Shown: positions 11,321-24,801, counted from the first letter of the stretch. The stretch: DNA of 64,000 nt from Voacanga thouarsii (GCA_026120185.1 JANUWF010001491.1:1426001-1490000); one strand, 5' to 3'. A program made the numbers and translations. The notes: a model not told the origin generated them from the letters alone.

Positions 11321-13102
11321 TGAAGGATCATAGCGGAAAATTTTTCAATTTTTCGAGCCACATCTAGGAGGGAGTACTTACTTTTATTGATTGGTCGAGG
11401 ATTAACCAACGAGGGGCTGAGTTGCACTGGAACTTGCATTGGAAGAGAAGAAGACAGCACCTACGATTCGACCAGTATTCCCACCAATTTTCTACTCCTA
11501 CGCATCAAGCGTCATCAAGCTTTCTCTCTTTATCTTTTGGAGTATGACTCTACCTTCTTTTAGGTTAGCTTGGTGAAATCTCATTTTTTGGATAATCTAG
11601 ATACTCTCCAAGAGAGAAGAAAGAGAAGAACATAGAACAGAGAGTGAGAGAAAGAGATGACACTCTTTTTCCAAAGATAAGAACGCAAACCACAACCAAC
11701 ATTATTATTTTTTTTTTCCTTTCTTGCACACTTTATTTCAGATAGCCTTTGGGCTTAATTAAGCCCTAATGCCCAAAAACATTAAGCCCTAATGGGCTTG
11801 GTGCTATACTCCAAAACTAATCCAAGACTGGTTTAATCCTCTTAATTAATTAATTATCTTTTATGGGCATCCTTAAATACCCAAGACTAATTAATTAATT
11901 CTAATTGGACTCTTAATATATGTCAACATATAGCAGCCCAATTAAGTAATTTATTCCAGCCCAATTCTTTCAATTAATTAGTTATCTTTTCTGAGCCTTA
12001 TCAAAGCCCAAGACTAATTAATTAACTCTAATTAGACTCTTAGAATACATTTTATTATTTTTCAAATAATTATCCATTAAGCCCAGATTATGTCGAAATA
12101 ATAGCATGGTAACTTGAGCTATTCCGGGGACCAGGAGATATATTATTCATGACTACTAAAATGATCAAAATGCCCTTACTATTAAATCGCTATATTTTAC
12201 CATTTTAAATATTTTTATTTATCACTATATGGAAATATTGACCCCAAGAATAATATTGCTAAAGTAATGTCTCTGACCTATAGGTAAAATGACAAAAATA
12301 ACCCATATGTACACCCATCAATGAGACAAGATAAATGTAGTAATACCCATCTCAAAGACATCTACCATCCTTAGACCTCTAATCCGATAATCCATGACTC
12401 ACTCGAATGTACTTGCTCATCATTGAAATCTAACCAAAAGCACACATTCAAGAGTCACGTTCCCAAAACTCTGAATTATTAGATTATCTTGGACAATTAC
12501 AATGGGGTGATTTAACTTCACTAAGTGAAGAATGGAAATTCTGTTGTATGAGTCTGTCTTAACTAACTAGAGTAATACACCTAACATACAAGGATATTGA
12601 TCTCATAAAAAAAATCTCACCCAACATATATCAAAGTATAAAACCCTAGCTTCGCCAGACCACCAACTCATACTCAACTATGAAGGTATCCATCCATGCC
12701 GTAGTAGTAATAGTCTAGCCTCTATAATCATAGTACTTTATAAGAAACCACTACTATAGGTCCAGTTCTACGTATTCGAAATATGATTATGCCAGTGACG
12801 TGAGTGAACTACTCACTGATTCAAGGTAACCCATTCCTTATTAGAACTCATGGCATAATAGTCTTACTGCGATGAAATGCCCAATTCCATCAAACGACTA
12901 AGAACTTATTTTTATTTGTATGACAAGTACCTATGGTCTATACCTTAATGTGAAGAACGACCCAACACATAGACCATTACTTGTCATACTTGGACTTTAA
13001 ATGTGCAATAATATAAGAAATAAACTAAATTCAATGAATAAACATTTTTATTGCAATATATTTACACAGAATACATAGCCTTTAAAGGAATACTTTCCAA
13101 TA
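11321..13102 (-). mobile_element. Beta-family solo LTR with perfect 5-bp target duplication
   Basis: On the minus strand it runs from a TATTGGAAAGTATTCC start (TGTTGG-like) to a CCTTCA end, the same terminus as the E3 LTRs, over 1782 bases. It is flanked by TTTTC at 11316-11320 and TTTTC at 13103-13107. No internal coding region is present, so the element was reduced to one LTR, presumably by LTR-LTR recombination. Its body aligns with the E3 LTR (conserved words around the short tandem AAGTATGACAAGTAATGG segment), but it is more diverged. Confidence 0.9.
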
Positions 13103-14036
13103 TTTTCTTGGTGTTTCTTAAAAATTTGAGCTGGCTGAGCTGATTTAAAATTTTTTAGAATTAGAAAGAATTTAAAATTTTGAAAATTTTGAAACTTTTG
13201 AGTAAACTATGAGCTACAATTTCTCGATTTTTTACTATCATGGTATTGTTATTGTTTTTCTTTTGGTATAAGAATTTGGTTTAAGACTTATTTTGGTAAC
13301 TTTGGTTTTATGTAAACTTGTATATTTGGTGTGATATAGGCTATGCCTTGAGAATTTGGATTTACCTTTTTTATGTTTTACTATATGTTCTGACATTTTA
13401 TTTCTTGAGGATTGATACTGATTTTGTGATGACATATATGTATGGAATTTTGATTGATTCTAATTCTATGGTTTTCTAAACTAGTACTTATTCTGAGTTT
13501 AAGTGAATAGGGCAGAGGCGAGGTTGAGAGAAAAGAAAATTATGTTGAAAAAAAAATAATGTAGAAAGGGATTTATGTGCCCGTTCTAGCAAGAAAAAAA
13601 CTGAAAAGAAAAAATGAGAAAAAAAAAAGAAAAAATGAACATGAATTCCCAAGAAATGAAGTGGTGAGAATGTCCCTAGTTTGCTACTCAAATTGTATTA
13701 GTTTGGAAATTGTAGAACTGAAGTTGATTATTATTCCGAACTTACATGAACAACAATGTTTGCATTCTTGACTTAAGGAATAGGGTGAAAAACATTGAAT
13801 AGATATGAACTTGTTTAACTTAACTTCAATGGCTTCGGTTATATCTAGGTTAATACATAAGTTTACATGAAATTGCCTTGGTTGAATATGTATTAGATTG
13901 AATTCTTCAACTAGAAGAAGGATAATATCTTTACTATAATGGCCATGTTCATGAAAATCTTCTTGTTATAAGCTATTTATTTGGTGTGTTTTGTTCTTAT
14001 TTGCATGAGGACAAGCAAAGCTTAAGTGTGCGGGAG
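13103..14036 (+). other. G1 internal 3' region, second part, with polypurine tract
   Basis: No gene is recognised. An A/G-rich stretch (13530-13640) precedes GAGGACAAGCAAAGCTTAAG and a polypurine-like GTGTGCGGGAG ending at 14036. This wording is characteristic of the end of the internal domain in plant Athila/Tat gypsy elements and places the LTR start at 14037. Short open frames such as 13488-13691 come from the low-complexity tract. Confidence 0.55.
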
Positions 14037-14239
14037 TGTGACAGGGCCTAGATTTGTCTACATTTTCCTAGTCATTTGAGGTCATTTTTTGATACTTTTG
14101 ATACAATAACTAGCCAAATCCCTTCCTACTTGATATTTTGCCTATGGGAAGTGTTTTTGGTTATTTTGTGCAAAAATTGTAGAATTCGGAGGGAAATTAT
14201 AAAGTTCTAGTATTGATTCGGCGCCGACAGACATAGCTG
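14037..14239 (+). repeat. G1 3' LTR, first fragment
   Basis: It starts TGTGACAGGGCC right after the polypurine tract. It is cut after AGCTG (14235-14239) by E3 and resumes at 23489 with AGTTG, the other copy of the target duplication. Only this LTR of G1 is seen in the window. Confidence 0.6.
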
Positions 14240-15672
14240 TCTTGGGAAATATGCTCTCTTAGTGTAGGGTTCTGATGTAAATATCAATGTTTTAATAAAA
14301 GAATTTATGTTCAGAAATTATTTGTGAATTTACATTTTTATTTGTGCACAATTACGTTTGGAAAAGACCCATTATGTTTAAGTAAGTGGTCCATGTGAAT
14401 GGAGGTCTTTCACAGTAAGGTATGGATCACGGGTTACTTAACACATAAACATTCGTTCATAACCGATTGATGAGAATGGGAATCTCATCATGTTTAGTTT
14501 ATTATGTTGTGAATTTCAAATGGGGAATGACTTACCTTTAGCCAGTGAGTAGTCCACTCACTTCATGACATAAGCGTATTTGAAATGTATAGAACAAAAC
14601 CTGTAGTAGTGGTTTCTTAAAAGTACTATATGGTAGAAACCTAGACTATTACTGCTACAGCATGGACTAGTACTCTATAACTAGAGTATGAGTTGGTGGT
14701 CTGATGAAGCCAGAAGCATGTACTTTGATAAGCTGTAGTTGAGGTTCTATCGTAGGGCCAATATACTTGCATATTGGGTATGTGTGACTAGTTAGTTAAG
14801 ATAGACTTGTGCAAGATAGTTTCTATACTATGTCGCCCCTTGTGGCTATCTGAATGATCTAAATATCCAAGGCCTTGGGAAACATATCTTGAATGTTTAC
14901 TTGATGGTAGCTCCCTTGGAAAGTGGAAACAATCCAGGAAGTTGTGGATCATTAGACCAGAAGCCTAAGGATGGTAGATGTCATTTAGAGAGGTGTTAGT
15001 ACATTTCTTCCTCTCTAAATGCATGGTGATGTATAGAGGGGTATTTCAGTCATTACACCTATAGGTTGGAGACTTTTCTAATGCAGCTTTGTTTTTGGAG
15101 TCAATATTTTCTTATGGTGATATGAGGAAATATTTAAAATGTAAAATATAGATATTTATATGGCAAGGGTATTTTGGTCATTTTAGTAGCCAAGACGGTG
15201 TGTCTTTTGGTCCCCAATATAGACCGTGAGTCCTAATTAAATACGGGCTAAGGAATTGATCTTAAATTAAATGTAATTTATTTTATTTAAGTAGTCTGAT
15301 TTAATTATTGGGCTAGAATAAAATAAAGGTCCACGGAGAGAGAGAATTAATTAAATTAGTTTGGTGGGTTAATTAATTATTCAAGGCTTTGGCCCAATTT
15401 GAATAATTAGGGATTAACCTGAGAATAAACTAATATAGGCTTGTTAATTGGACTAGTTTATTTAGGCTGGGAAAATTAATTATTTGTTGGGCCGTTAAGT
15501 TGGTTCTAATTAGAATAATTAATTTAGTTCAAAAGGTTAAACTAAAAGTTCAAAAGGTTAAACAAAAGTCCAATGGCCTAGTCTCTTTTAACCTAGGGTT
15601 TTATTTAGGTTAAAAAGGAAGATTGAAAACAATGTGTTTTTGACGGCTTCTTTTTTGTGAAAAGAACTAGAC

Positions 15673-15706
<34 letters not shown>

Positions 15707-16071
15707 AAAATATTCCTTAGCTCTGTTAGTTGTTCACCAAACGGAATTAGGCAGGCCATATACTGGAAGACCGAGAGTTTAGCGTGCACATACATGCACA
15801 AACGGAGTAGGAGACTTGCAGGAATCGTACCAGAGGTCTCCATCAGTGTACCTACCTCGATTCCACACATTTCGATCCAATCAATTCTTAGAATAAGGAA
15901 AAGTGGTAAAAAAATTTTTAACCTCAGAATCAGTACAGAGTGCAACCGACGCCGGCTATTGCTACCAGAGTCGGCGCCGGCTCTATTCGGTTCTGCTGTT
16001 CATCAGTTTTTCCAGTCTTTTTTGCTTTCACTTCCGCTGCGTGCTTTGTGTTTTCCCTTCTTAAGCCTTCA
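14240..16071 (+). repeat. E3 5' LTR
   Basis: 1832 bases ending GCCTTCA just before the primer site. It is colinear with 21682-23488. It contains TTTTAATAAAAGAATTTATG-type polyadenylation-like sequence near 14290 and a (CT)n microsatellite at 15674-15703, about 370 bases before the end. The LTR pair differs by frequent scattered substitutions, mostly transitions by eye, which points to an old insertion. Confidence 0.92.
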
Positions 16072-16073
16072 AT

Positions 16074-16085
16074 TGGTATCAGAGC
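16074..16085 (+). other. E3 primer binding site
   Basis: TGGTATCAGAGC, an exact match to the initiator tRNA-Met complement, two bases after the LTR end. Confidence 0.95.
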
Positions 16086-17773
16086 TTGAAGGTTTTGTGA
16101 AAATATAGGGAGCATGCATCCAGTTGAATAAAACTAGACACATATGTGTGGTTTAAACTGTGATCCTTCACTATTTTGGTATGGATAGATTCTCTTGTTA
16201 AACCTCTTTCATGAAGGTATAGGAGATTTGTAATTTACTATTTTTCTTAGCAAATCGTGCAAGCCAGATATTAAAGGGTATTGACGATTGTTAGTTTTGG
16301 TTGATTTCATTGTATTGAGATTGAAATCGAAGAGCCAATAGTACCAGAAGTTGCACAGAAAAATAGAGGAAATTCGCAGAAGAAAATCGTAGAAAAAAAA
16401 ATGCAAAAGAACTTGTCCATACCGGAACTGGGGCCATCTAGGTCGTCCGAACCTGCACCAACTAGGGTCTGGACTCGCTACGAATTTTAGGTCACCCATA
16501 GGTCCTGGTTCTGTGTGGCGGGTGTGGTGGACCACAGTGCAGTTGGGTCTTGATCTAGTGTGGTGGGTGCAGTGGACCAAGGAGAAATTTTTGATTTTTT
16601 CCTTGTAATTTTTCTTGCGTTTTCCTTTCTATTTTGGGGTCCATACCAGACGAAGTTAATATTTTTGCAATAGTTAATATTCATGGAATATTTTGCATGA
16701 AAAATATTAGTAAGGGATTTTAGGATTAGACACGACCATTAAGTAATTAATTAATTAATTAATGTGTTTAATTCTATTATCTGGGCACTTAGGTTTAAAA
16801 AAATAGAAAAGCATGAAAATGTCTACTGTTTTCTAGTAAGCTATTTTTTTTTAAGTACCTATGTTCATGGTCTCTCAAAGACTAAAGTCTTTGGGATTAT
16901 TTTTGACATGGAAAATATTTTTCTACAAATTAAATGGTTATTTTAACTTGAACAAAAATTAATCCTTAGATATTTTCTCAAAGGATTTAATCCTTGACAT
17001 AGAAAAAATATTGGATTTAGATATTTTTGTAAGTTAAAATAGAAAGCCATTTTTTTTTTAAATTTTGGCACAAGAAAAATTGTTTTGTCAAATAAACTTG
17101 AGACCAAAGTCTCTAGAAAATTTTAATTGGAAAATTTTTGAAATCATTAAGTTTTTTAACTTGAATAAAATTAGTCCATGGAAAAATCTCTTAAAGGATA
17201 TATACCTTGACATAGAGATTTTAATTGATTTATACATTTTATTTTTGAGTTAAAAGAAAAACTTAATGGAAATTTTCAAAACGATATTTTTTAGAAAACC
17301 CTTGTTTTAAAAGACTAAGTGAGAGAGGGGTTCCAATGGCCCTACGGCTTCCATCACGATCCTCATTAGAGATCGTGGGTCCCCTCGTGTCACCCTGGGA
17401 GTGAACCCGTATATGATGGGGATACCACAAGGATCTAGATCTAATGGAGGGATGGAATTAAATACCTGGGGCATGTACTATGATCGGCTAGCCCCTCGTT
17501 GGAGGTCATAGTGCGAGGTATGTCCATAGGAAATGAGAGGAAACGGCCATCCCCTCGATAGAGATATCTTCTAGATCATTTCCTAGAAGAGAAATTAATT
17601 TGTGGTAGTTAACACACTTATCTTAGGGAACTGTTAATCTTCTCAAGAAGATATGCTAGTTTTCCAAAGAGCCAAATTAATTATTATCAGTTTTGATAAT
17701 AAGGATAAAATGCACAAATTTGTTTTTGTTTTCTAAAACTAAATTCTTTTCTTTTATTTTCATTTTTTCAGAA
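16086..17773 (+). other. E3 leader
   Basis: 1.7-kb leader without a recognisable gene. It is colinear with the E4 leader at 61411-63213, for example around AGACGAAGTTA...TTTTTGCAATAGTTAAT. A moderately GC-rich patch (16430-16570) holds GTGGCGGGTG/GTGGTGGGTG words repeated a few times. The rest is AT-rich. Confidence 0.75.
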
Positions 17774-18560
17774 ATGGTAGGAGATTCTTTTAGTCCATTG
17801 GCCATTATTCTCAGAGAGAATAAGCTAACGGGACCAAACTATGTGGACTAGAAAAGGAACCTGGACATAATACTCACAACAGAAGAGTATGAGTATGTCC
17901 TTTACGAAACCTGCCCTGTTATTGGGGAGGGTTCCATAGCTGAGGAACGTGAGGCTGAGAAGGCATGGAAGAAAGCCGACGAGATGGCTCGTTGTTATAT
18001 GTTGGCCTCCATGTCTAATGTTCTCCAATCCAAACATGAGCACATGGCCACTGCGCATGATATAACTTAATCATTAGCCACGATATTCACGGATAAGAGC
18101 CGGCTCTTAAGGCAGGAGGCTCTTCGAACTATCATTAACACTAAGATGGCTGAGGGACCATCAAGCAGAGAGCATATGCTCAAGATGATTGCTGCTTTCA
18201 AAGAGGCAGAAATCTTTGGGGTTTTTATTGACCCCAAGAGCCAAGTGGACATGGTTCTCAAATCTCTATCGGGTTCCTTTACTCAGTTCAAGTTGAATTA
18301 CAACATGAACAAGTTAAAGATGAGTTTAACTGAGTTAATGAAGGAGCTCCAGATGGCAGAGAAGGTCATAAAACCATAATCTAAGGCTATGATTGCTAAG
18401 GCTTCATCTTCTAGAACTGGACCCAAGTCTAGAAAGTTTAAGAAGAAGAAGGGGAATGCAGCGGCCTAGCCCAAAGATAAACCCAAGGGCAAGTGCTTCA
18501 AATGTGGACTGAATGGACACTGGAAAAAGGAGTCTCCAAATCTTCAAGCCTGGAAGAACC
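17774..18560 (+). pseudogene. E3 gag
   Basis: ATG at 17774 begins MVGDSFSPLAIILRENKLTG, the plant copia Gag start. The frame has a stop after NYVD and another after ATAHDIT, then stays readable through 18146-18379 (the segment with SQVDMVLKSLSGSFTQFKLN). A basic tail leads to the knuckle CFKCGLNGHWKKES. There the fourth zinc ligand, normally cysteine, is serine, so the nucleocapsid knuckle is damaged as well as the frame. Confidence 0.88.
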
Positions 18561-18589
18561 CTACAGGTAATATTTTCTATCTAGAGTCT

Positions 18590-21500
18590 ATATCAATGGT
18601 TAGATCAATTTCCACTTGGATTGTTCATCCAGGAACCACTGATCACATATGTAACTCCTTCTAGGGGTTTAGAAAGATTAGAAGACTCCACAAGGGCAAA
18701 CATGGATTACGTGTGGGAAATGGAGCACAAGTTTGGGCCCTTGCAGTGGGAGAGCTGGATCTTTTTTTTTATTGTAATAGAATAGTGGTTTTGAAAGATA
18801 TTTTATATGTACCTATATTTTGACAGAATTTGATTTCGATTGCGAAACTAATAAATCAAAGATATTCTGTATCTTTCCATTCTGGTATTTCTATCAGTAG
18901 AGATGGAGAAATTTTATGTACTGGGCACATATATGGAAATCTATTTTTCTTAAACCCTATGAACAATCAATTAAATAACACTCAATCTAAACTTTTAACA
19001 AGGAAGAGAAAGACCAATGTCAATGACTCTTATCTTTGGCGTCTATTGCTGGGTCATATAAACTCAACCAAGATTCAGAGGTTAGTCCATGATGGGCCTT
19101 TGGGCTTATTAAGATTCGAAATTTCGCCCCAGTATGAGTCCTGCCTAATGGGAAAGATGACCAAAAAGTTATTTACCCTTAAGGCGAATAAAGCCAATGA
19201 GGTATTAAGTCTTGTTCGCACTGATATGTGTGGTACCTTGTCTACACCAGCTAGAGTGGGTTTTGAGTACTTCATCACTTTACAAATGATTGTACAAGGT
19301 TTGGTTACATTTACTTGATGAGATGAAAATCTGACTCTTTTGACAAGTTCAAGGAGTTTAAGGCTGAGGTGGAGTATCGGACAGGTAAATTGATCAAGAC
19401 CTTACGATCGGATCGTGGTGGAGAGTACCTCCTTGGTGAATTTAAGGACTACATGATATATTTTGAGATAGTATCACAACTCTCTGTTCCGAGGACACCC
19501 CAGCAAAACAGAATAGGTGAGAGAAGGAATAGGACATTGATGGAAATGGTCCGAAGCATAATGTCTCATGCTACTTTTCTAGTGTCATTTTGGGGATATA
19601 CCCTGGAAACAGCGACATACATTATGAACTTGGTGCCTTCCAAGTTAGTTCCTAGGACTCTTTATTAGATGTGGACTAGGCATAAGCCAAGTCTGAATCA
19701 TCTCAAGATATGGGGTTGTCCTGCTTATGTACTAGTTAAGAGAAACTAGTTGGAACCAAGATCAGAATTATGCTATTTTATTAGGTATCCAAAAGGGACA
19801 AAGGGTGGTTACTTTTTTCATCCTAAAGAGCAGAAAGTACAAGTTAATACCAATGCTAGATACGTGGAGGATGATCAAAGTACCTTCACTAAAGGTTCAA
19901 CTAGGTTAGAACTTGAGGAGAAGTTATCTTTGGAATCAACTTCTTGTAACCCGATTGTGGAACAAGAAGAGGTACAGCCTCAAGAGCCTGGACAATTAGA
20001 GCCTCATCGTAGTAGGAGAGTGTCCAGGGTTCCAGAGAGATGGACTGGAGAAGCTTTCGCGCTAATCTCCGACCATTAGGAACAAGACCCCACTAGATTT
20101 GAGAAGGCTATTGCTGATGCTGATGCAAATCTATGGCACGAAGCAATGAAAGTCAAGATTGAGTCTATGTACCTTAATTAGGTTTGGGATCTTGTAACTT
20201 CACCTGAAGAGATAAAACCCATTAGGTGTAAGTGGATATACAAGAGAAAGAGGGGAGCAGATAGAAATGTGGAAACCTTCAAAGCTAGGCTTGTAGTGAA
20301 AAGGTATACTAAAAAAGAGAGAATCAATTCTGAGGAGACCTTTTCCCCAGTAGCCATTCTTAAGTCCATCTGTATCCTTCTTGCCATCGTATGTCATTAT
20401 GACTATGAGATATGGCAAATAGATGTCAAGATGGCATTTTTAAATGGCCATCTTAGTAAAGACATCTGTATGTCCTAACCGGAAGGTTTTATTGCTAAAG
20501 GCCAAGAACATAAGGTTTGCAAGCTTAAGAAGTCCATTTATGGACTTAAGCAGACATCGAGAGCATGGAACATTCATTTTGATGAGACTGTAAAGTCTTA
20601 TGTTTTTATTCAAAATGAGGATGAACCATACGTATACAGAAACTTAAAGGCATTAATGTGGTTTTTCTTGTCTTGTATGTGGATGACATTCTACTTATTG
20701 GAAATGATGTAGGGTCATTGTTATCTACAAAGGTTTAGCTGTCTAGTCAATTTAGTATGAAGGACTTGGGAGAAGCTAGCTACATTCTTGGGATTAGACT
20801 TCTAAGAAATAGGAAGCAGAGAATGTTAGGATTATCTCAAGCGGCATACATTGACAAGATACTGGCCAAGTACAGTATGGATTCATGCAATGGAGCTCTA
20901 ATTCCTTGCAGACATGGGTTGTCTTTTTCTTTAAGGAACTGTCCAAAATCTTAGGAAGAAAATGACAGAATGAGTAGGATTCCCTATGCTTCGGTTGTGG
21001 GAAGTCTCATGTACGCCATGCTGTGTACTAGGCCAGATATTTGCTTTGCCATAGGCTTAGTTAGCAGATATCAGTCAAACCCTGGGGAGGTTTATTGGCA
21101 AGCTGTAAAACATATTCTCAAGTTCCTTAAGGGAACAAGGGATTTTATGCAGGTTTACAGGGCTGATGACTTGGTTCCTACAGGATACACAGACTCAAAC
21201 TTCTAGGTGGATAAGGATGAGAGGAAATCCACTAATGGATATATCTTCACCTTGTTTGGAGGAACCATTTCATAGAAGAGTATCAAGCAATCTTGCATTG
21301 TTAACTCAACCGTGGAAACTGAGTATGTGGCAGTTTCGGAGGCATCCAAGAAAGCAGTTTGGCTCCGGAAGTTTCTTTCAAAAATTGGAGTCTTGCCATA
21401 CATGAATAGGGCTATTGTGATGTATTGTGACAACGCTAGAGTAGTATCACAATCTAAAGAACCCAGGAACCACAAGAAGGGGAAGCACATTGAGAGGAAA

Positions 21501-21602
21501 TACTACCTGATCCGGGATTTCATCCAGAGACGGGAAGTCGTGGTGGAACAGATTGCTTCCAAGAACAATCTAGCTGATCCATTCACTAAGCCATTAGCTT
21601 AG
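18590..21602 (+). pseudogene. E3 pol (protease-integrase-reverse transcriptase-RNase H)
   Basis: Protease: WIVHPGTTDHIC stands where a DTG/DSG active site is expected, so the catalytic aspartate is gone. Integrase: SYLWRLLLGH and ESCLMGKMTK zinc-region motifs and TDMCG (first aspartate) lie in 18830-19318. A frameshift follows, then IGERRNRTLMEMVRS supplies the glutamate. Reverse transcriptase: MDVK-like KMAFLNGHL (20269-20478) and YVDD at 20676-20687, then MKDLGEASYILGIRL (20757 onward). RNase H: 21312-21602 with TEYVAVSEASKKAVW, CDNARVV and a terminal ADPFTKPLA before the stop. At least three frameshifts and numerous stops prevent translation. Confidence 0.9.
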
Positions 21603-21681
21603 AGAGTCTTTAAGAGACACTTAGACACTAAAAGGGTGCGCACCTACGAACTTCTATAGTCTTAGAGTGCATGTGAGAGAT

Positions 21682-23488
21682 TTTTGGGTAATATGTCCTC
21701 TTAGACTAGGTTTCAGATGTAAATATTGAATGTTTTAATAAAAGAATTTATTTTCATAAATTATTTGTGAATTTACTTTTTTATTTGTGCACAATTACGT
21801 TTGGAAAAGACCCATTGTGTTTAAGTAAGTGGTCTATGTGAATGGAGGTCTTTCACAGTAAGGTATGGATCACAGGTTACTTAACACATAATCATTCGTT
21901 CTTAACCGATTGATAAGAATGGAATCTTATCATGTTTAGGTTATTATATTTTGAATTCCAAATGGGGAATGGCTTACCTTTAGCCAGTGAGTAGTCCACT
22001 CACTTTATGACATAAGCGTATTTCGAATATGTAGAACATGACTTGTAGTAGTGGTTTCTTAAAAGTACTATATGGTAGAAACCTAGACTATTACTGCTAC
22101 AGCGTGGACTAGTACTCTACGACTTGAGTATAAGTTGGCGGTTTGACGAAGCTGGAAGCATGTACTTTGATATGCTATAGTTGAGATTCTTTTGTAGGGC
22201 TAATATACTTGCATGTTGGGTATATGTGGCTAGTTAGTTAAGATAGACTTGTACAAAATAGTTTCTATACTATATCGCCCCTTGTGGTTGTTTGAATGAT
22301 CAAAATATCTAAGGTCCTGGGAAACATAACTTGGATGTTTGCTTTAGGGTAGCTCTTTTGGAAAGCAGAAACAATCCAAAAAGTCGTGGATCGTTAGACT
22401 AGAAGCCTAAGGATGGTAGATGTCATTTAGAGAGGTGTTAGTACACTTCTTCCTCTCTAAATGTACGGTGATGTATAGAGGGGTATTTCAGTCATTACAC
22501 TTGTAGGTCGGAGACTTTGCTAACGCAGCATTGTCCTTGGGGTCAATATTTCCTTATGGTGTTATTAGGAAATATTTAAAATGCAAAATATAGCTATGTG
22601 TATGGCAAGGGTATTTTGGTTATTTTATTAGCCAAGGAGATGAGTCTTTTGGTCCCCAGTATAAACCGTGAGTCCTAATTAAATACGGGCTAAGAAATTA
22701 ATCTTAAATTAAATGGAATTAATTTAATTTAAATAGTCTAATTTAATTATTAGGCTAGAATAAAATAAAGGTTCATGGAGAAAGAGAATTAATTAAATTA
22801 GTTTTGTGGGTTAATTAATTATTCAGGGCTTTGGCCCAGTTTGAATAATTAGGGATTAACCTGGGACTAAACTAATATAAGCTTGTTAATTGGACTAGTT
22901 TATTTAGGCTGGGAAAATTAATTATTTTTTGGGTCGTTATGTTGGTTCTAATTAGAATAATTAATTTAGTCCAAAAGGTTAAACTAAAAGTCTAATGGCC
23001 CAGTCCACTTTAACCTAGGGTTTTATTTACGTTAAACAGGAAGATTGAAAACAACGTGTTTTTGACGACTTTTTCTCTGTGATAAGAACTAGACGTCTTT
23101 CTCTCTCTCTCTTTCCAGAAAATATTCCTTAGTTCTGTTAATTGTTCACCAAACGGAATTAGGCAGACCATATACTAGAAGACCGAGTGTTTGGCGTTCA
23201 CATACATGCACAAACGAAGTAGGAAACTTGTAGAAATCGCACCAGAGGTCTCCACCAGTGTACCTACCCCGGTTCCACACATTCCGGTCCGGTCAATTAT
23301 TAGAACAAGAAAAGGAGGTAAATTTTTTTTAACCACGGAATCAGTACAAAGTGTAATCGGCACCGGCTAGGGCTGCCGGAGCCAACGCCGGTGCTGGCTC
23401 TATTCGGTTCCCCTATTCATCAGTTTTTCCAGTCTTTTTTGCTTTCACTTCCACTGTGTGCTCTGTGTTTTCCTTTCTTAAGCCTTCA
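21682..23488 (+). repeat. E3 3' LTR
   Basis: Starts TTTTGGGTAATATGTCC and ends GCCTTCA, matching the 5' LTR throughout. The preceding polypurine tract is weak (GTGAGAGA). The (CT)n microsatellite seen in the 5' LTR is much shorter here (about 23097-23113). A GCCGG/GCCGGTGCCGG-like GC patch lies near 23360-23395. Confidence 0.92.
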
Positions 23489-24712
23489 AGTTGAGCCAGC
23501 CAGGATTCAATTCTAGAAGAACATAACAAAATAGAAGTATTTGACAATAGTTTAGCCATGACCAGTACCGGCTGTTTAGCCAAAATCGGCGCTGATTGTT
23601 ACTATTCATAAGGAGGTTGATTTTCCTTTTTAAGCAAAATTTGGTAATCACAATTAGATTCCTTTGGGGACTTTTCAACCACGCAAAAGGACACTTGTAG
23701 GCACTTTTGGCAATCAAAACTTCTATAAATATTAGAGATTAACACTCTTTAAATTCGTTTTCACCTTTGAGACTTTCAAACCCATAGGAAACTCCTAGAG
23801 AAGTACCAAGATTTCGGAGGATCAATGATACTTTTGGAGAAAGAAAGGTGGTTGATCAAGAAAGTTTCAAGGAAGAAGAATAAGAAGTACTTGTCTATGA
23901 GTGGTTTCTTTTTCTCTTCTTTGTAATTTATTGTCTATTTGAGTTTTAATTATTTTAATTTTATTTAAAGGATATTTTTGGATTCATAATTTTGTATTGA
24001 TTTTAGTTCTTTGATTAAGTGATTGTTATTATTGGTATTTGATAACTTGCTTTCATTGGATGAATTAGTTAATTATTTCTTCCTTCTAATTAACTTGGGA
24101 AGTGATATTATAAGTTGGTTTCAATTAATTGAATTAATATATGTTATTTCTTAATGGAATTGGGAAAGGAAGTTAAGAATTAAACTTGAGTAATCAGTGA
24201 TTTGTTGATTTCACTTAGAGCATATGGGCATTGGTTAATTTCATGCTTATATCGCCTAGAGTATAGGGATATGGTTTATGATAAATGAGTTTCATGCATC
24301 TTTTAGTTACTTTGCTTTGATTGGGAAATCTTCTAAATTGACTAGGAGATAGTGATTCCATGGAAAGGGAAAGTAATGCAGTCTATTTTTATCCTTCGTG
24401 ATACTAAGATGATAATTAAATGTGATAATTGCTAATGAATCATTGTCGTATCTTCAAGAATTTCTATCTATTCACATGTCTTTTCTCCTTATTTTCACTC
24501 CTTGATTGTCCTTCTGACTTTCCATGTGTGAATTGATTTTTCTCTAGTATATTAGGTTAGTGTTTTATACTTTTATTTCTATATCTTATTGGCTAAACAA
24601 TAAAAATTAGGATAAAGTAAGGTAGGAGCTTAAGTTCCTATGGATTCGATACATGCTATTCCCTATACTATATGATAGGTGTACTTGCCCGTATGTATGG
24701 TTAATTATTCAT
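23489..24712 (+). repeat. G1 3' LTR, second fragment
   Basis: It resumes after E3 with the target duplication AGTTG. Near its end it has GGATTCGATACATGC, then TGATAGGTGTACTTGCCCG, wording typical of the end of Athila/Tat-type gypsy LTRs. Together with 14037-14239 the LTR is about 1.4 kb, within the usual range. The exact right end is uncertain because a microsatellite follows. Confidence 0.55.
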
Positions 24713-24717
24713 ATGAT

Positions 24718-24736
24718 ATATATTATTGTTATTGTT

Positions 24737-24799
<63 letters not shown>

Positions 24800-24801
24800 T
24801 T
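24718..24801. repeat. (ATT)n microsatellite
   Basis: A near-perfect TTA/ATT trinucleotide run with a few interruptions at its left end (GTTATTGTTATTATCATTATC-like words). More degenerate ATT-rich sequence continues to about 24920. Confidence 0.95.

Larger units (their letters stand above)
14240..23488 (+). mobile_element. E3: complete beta-family Ty1/copia retrotransposon (9249 bp)
   Basis: The element has two LTRs (14240-16071 and 21682-23488), a tRNA-Met primer site, a leader, gag, and pol in the order protease-integrase-reverse transcriptase-RNase H. It is bounded by near-identical 5-bp duplications (AGCTG/AGTTG) with G1 sequence on both sides. It is the only element in the window with both complete LTRs and no later insertion. 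Stops, frameshifts and lost protease residues make it inactive. The first bases of both LTRs (TCTTGGG, TTTTGGG) are mutated from the usual TGTTGGG. Confidence 0.93.

Noticed and set aside
15667..16108. Frames around 15667-15945 (minus) and 15794-16108 (plus)
   Set aside because: Both lie in the E3 5' LTR over the (CT)n tract and a GC patch, and the corresponding frames in the 3' LTR (23175 onward) are broken or shorter.
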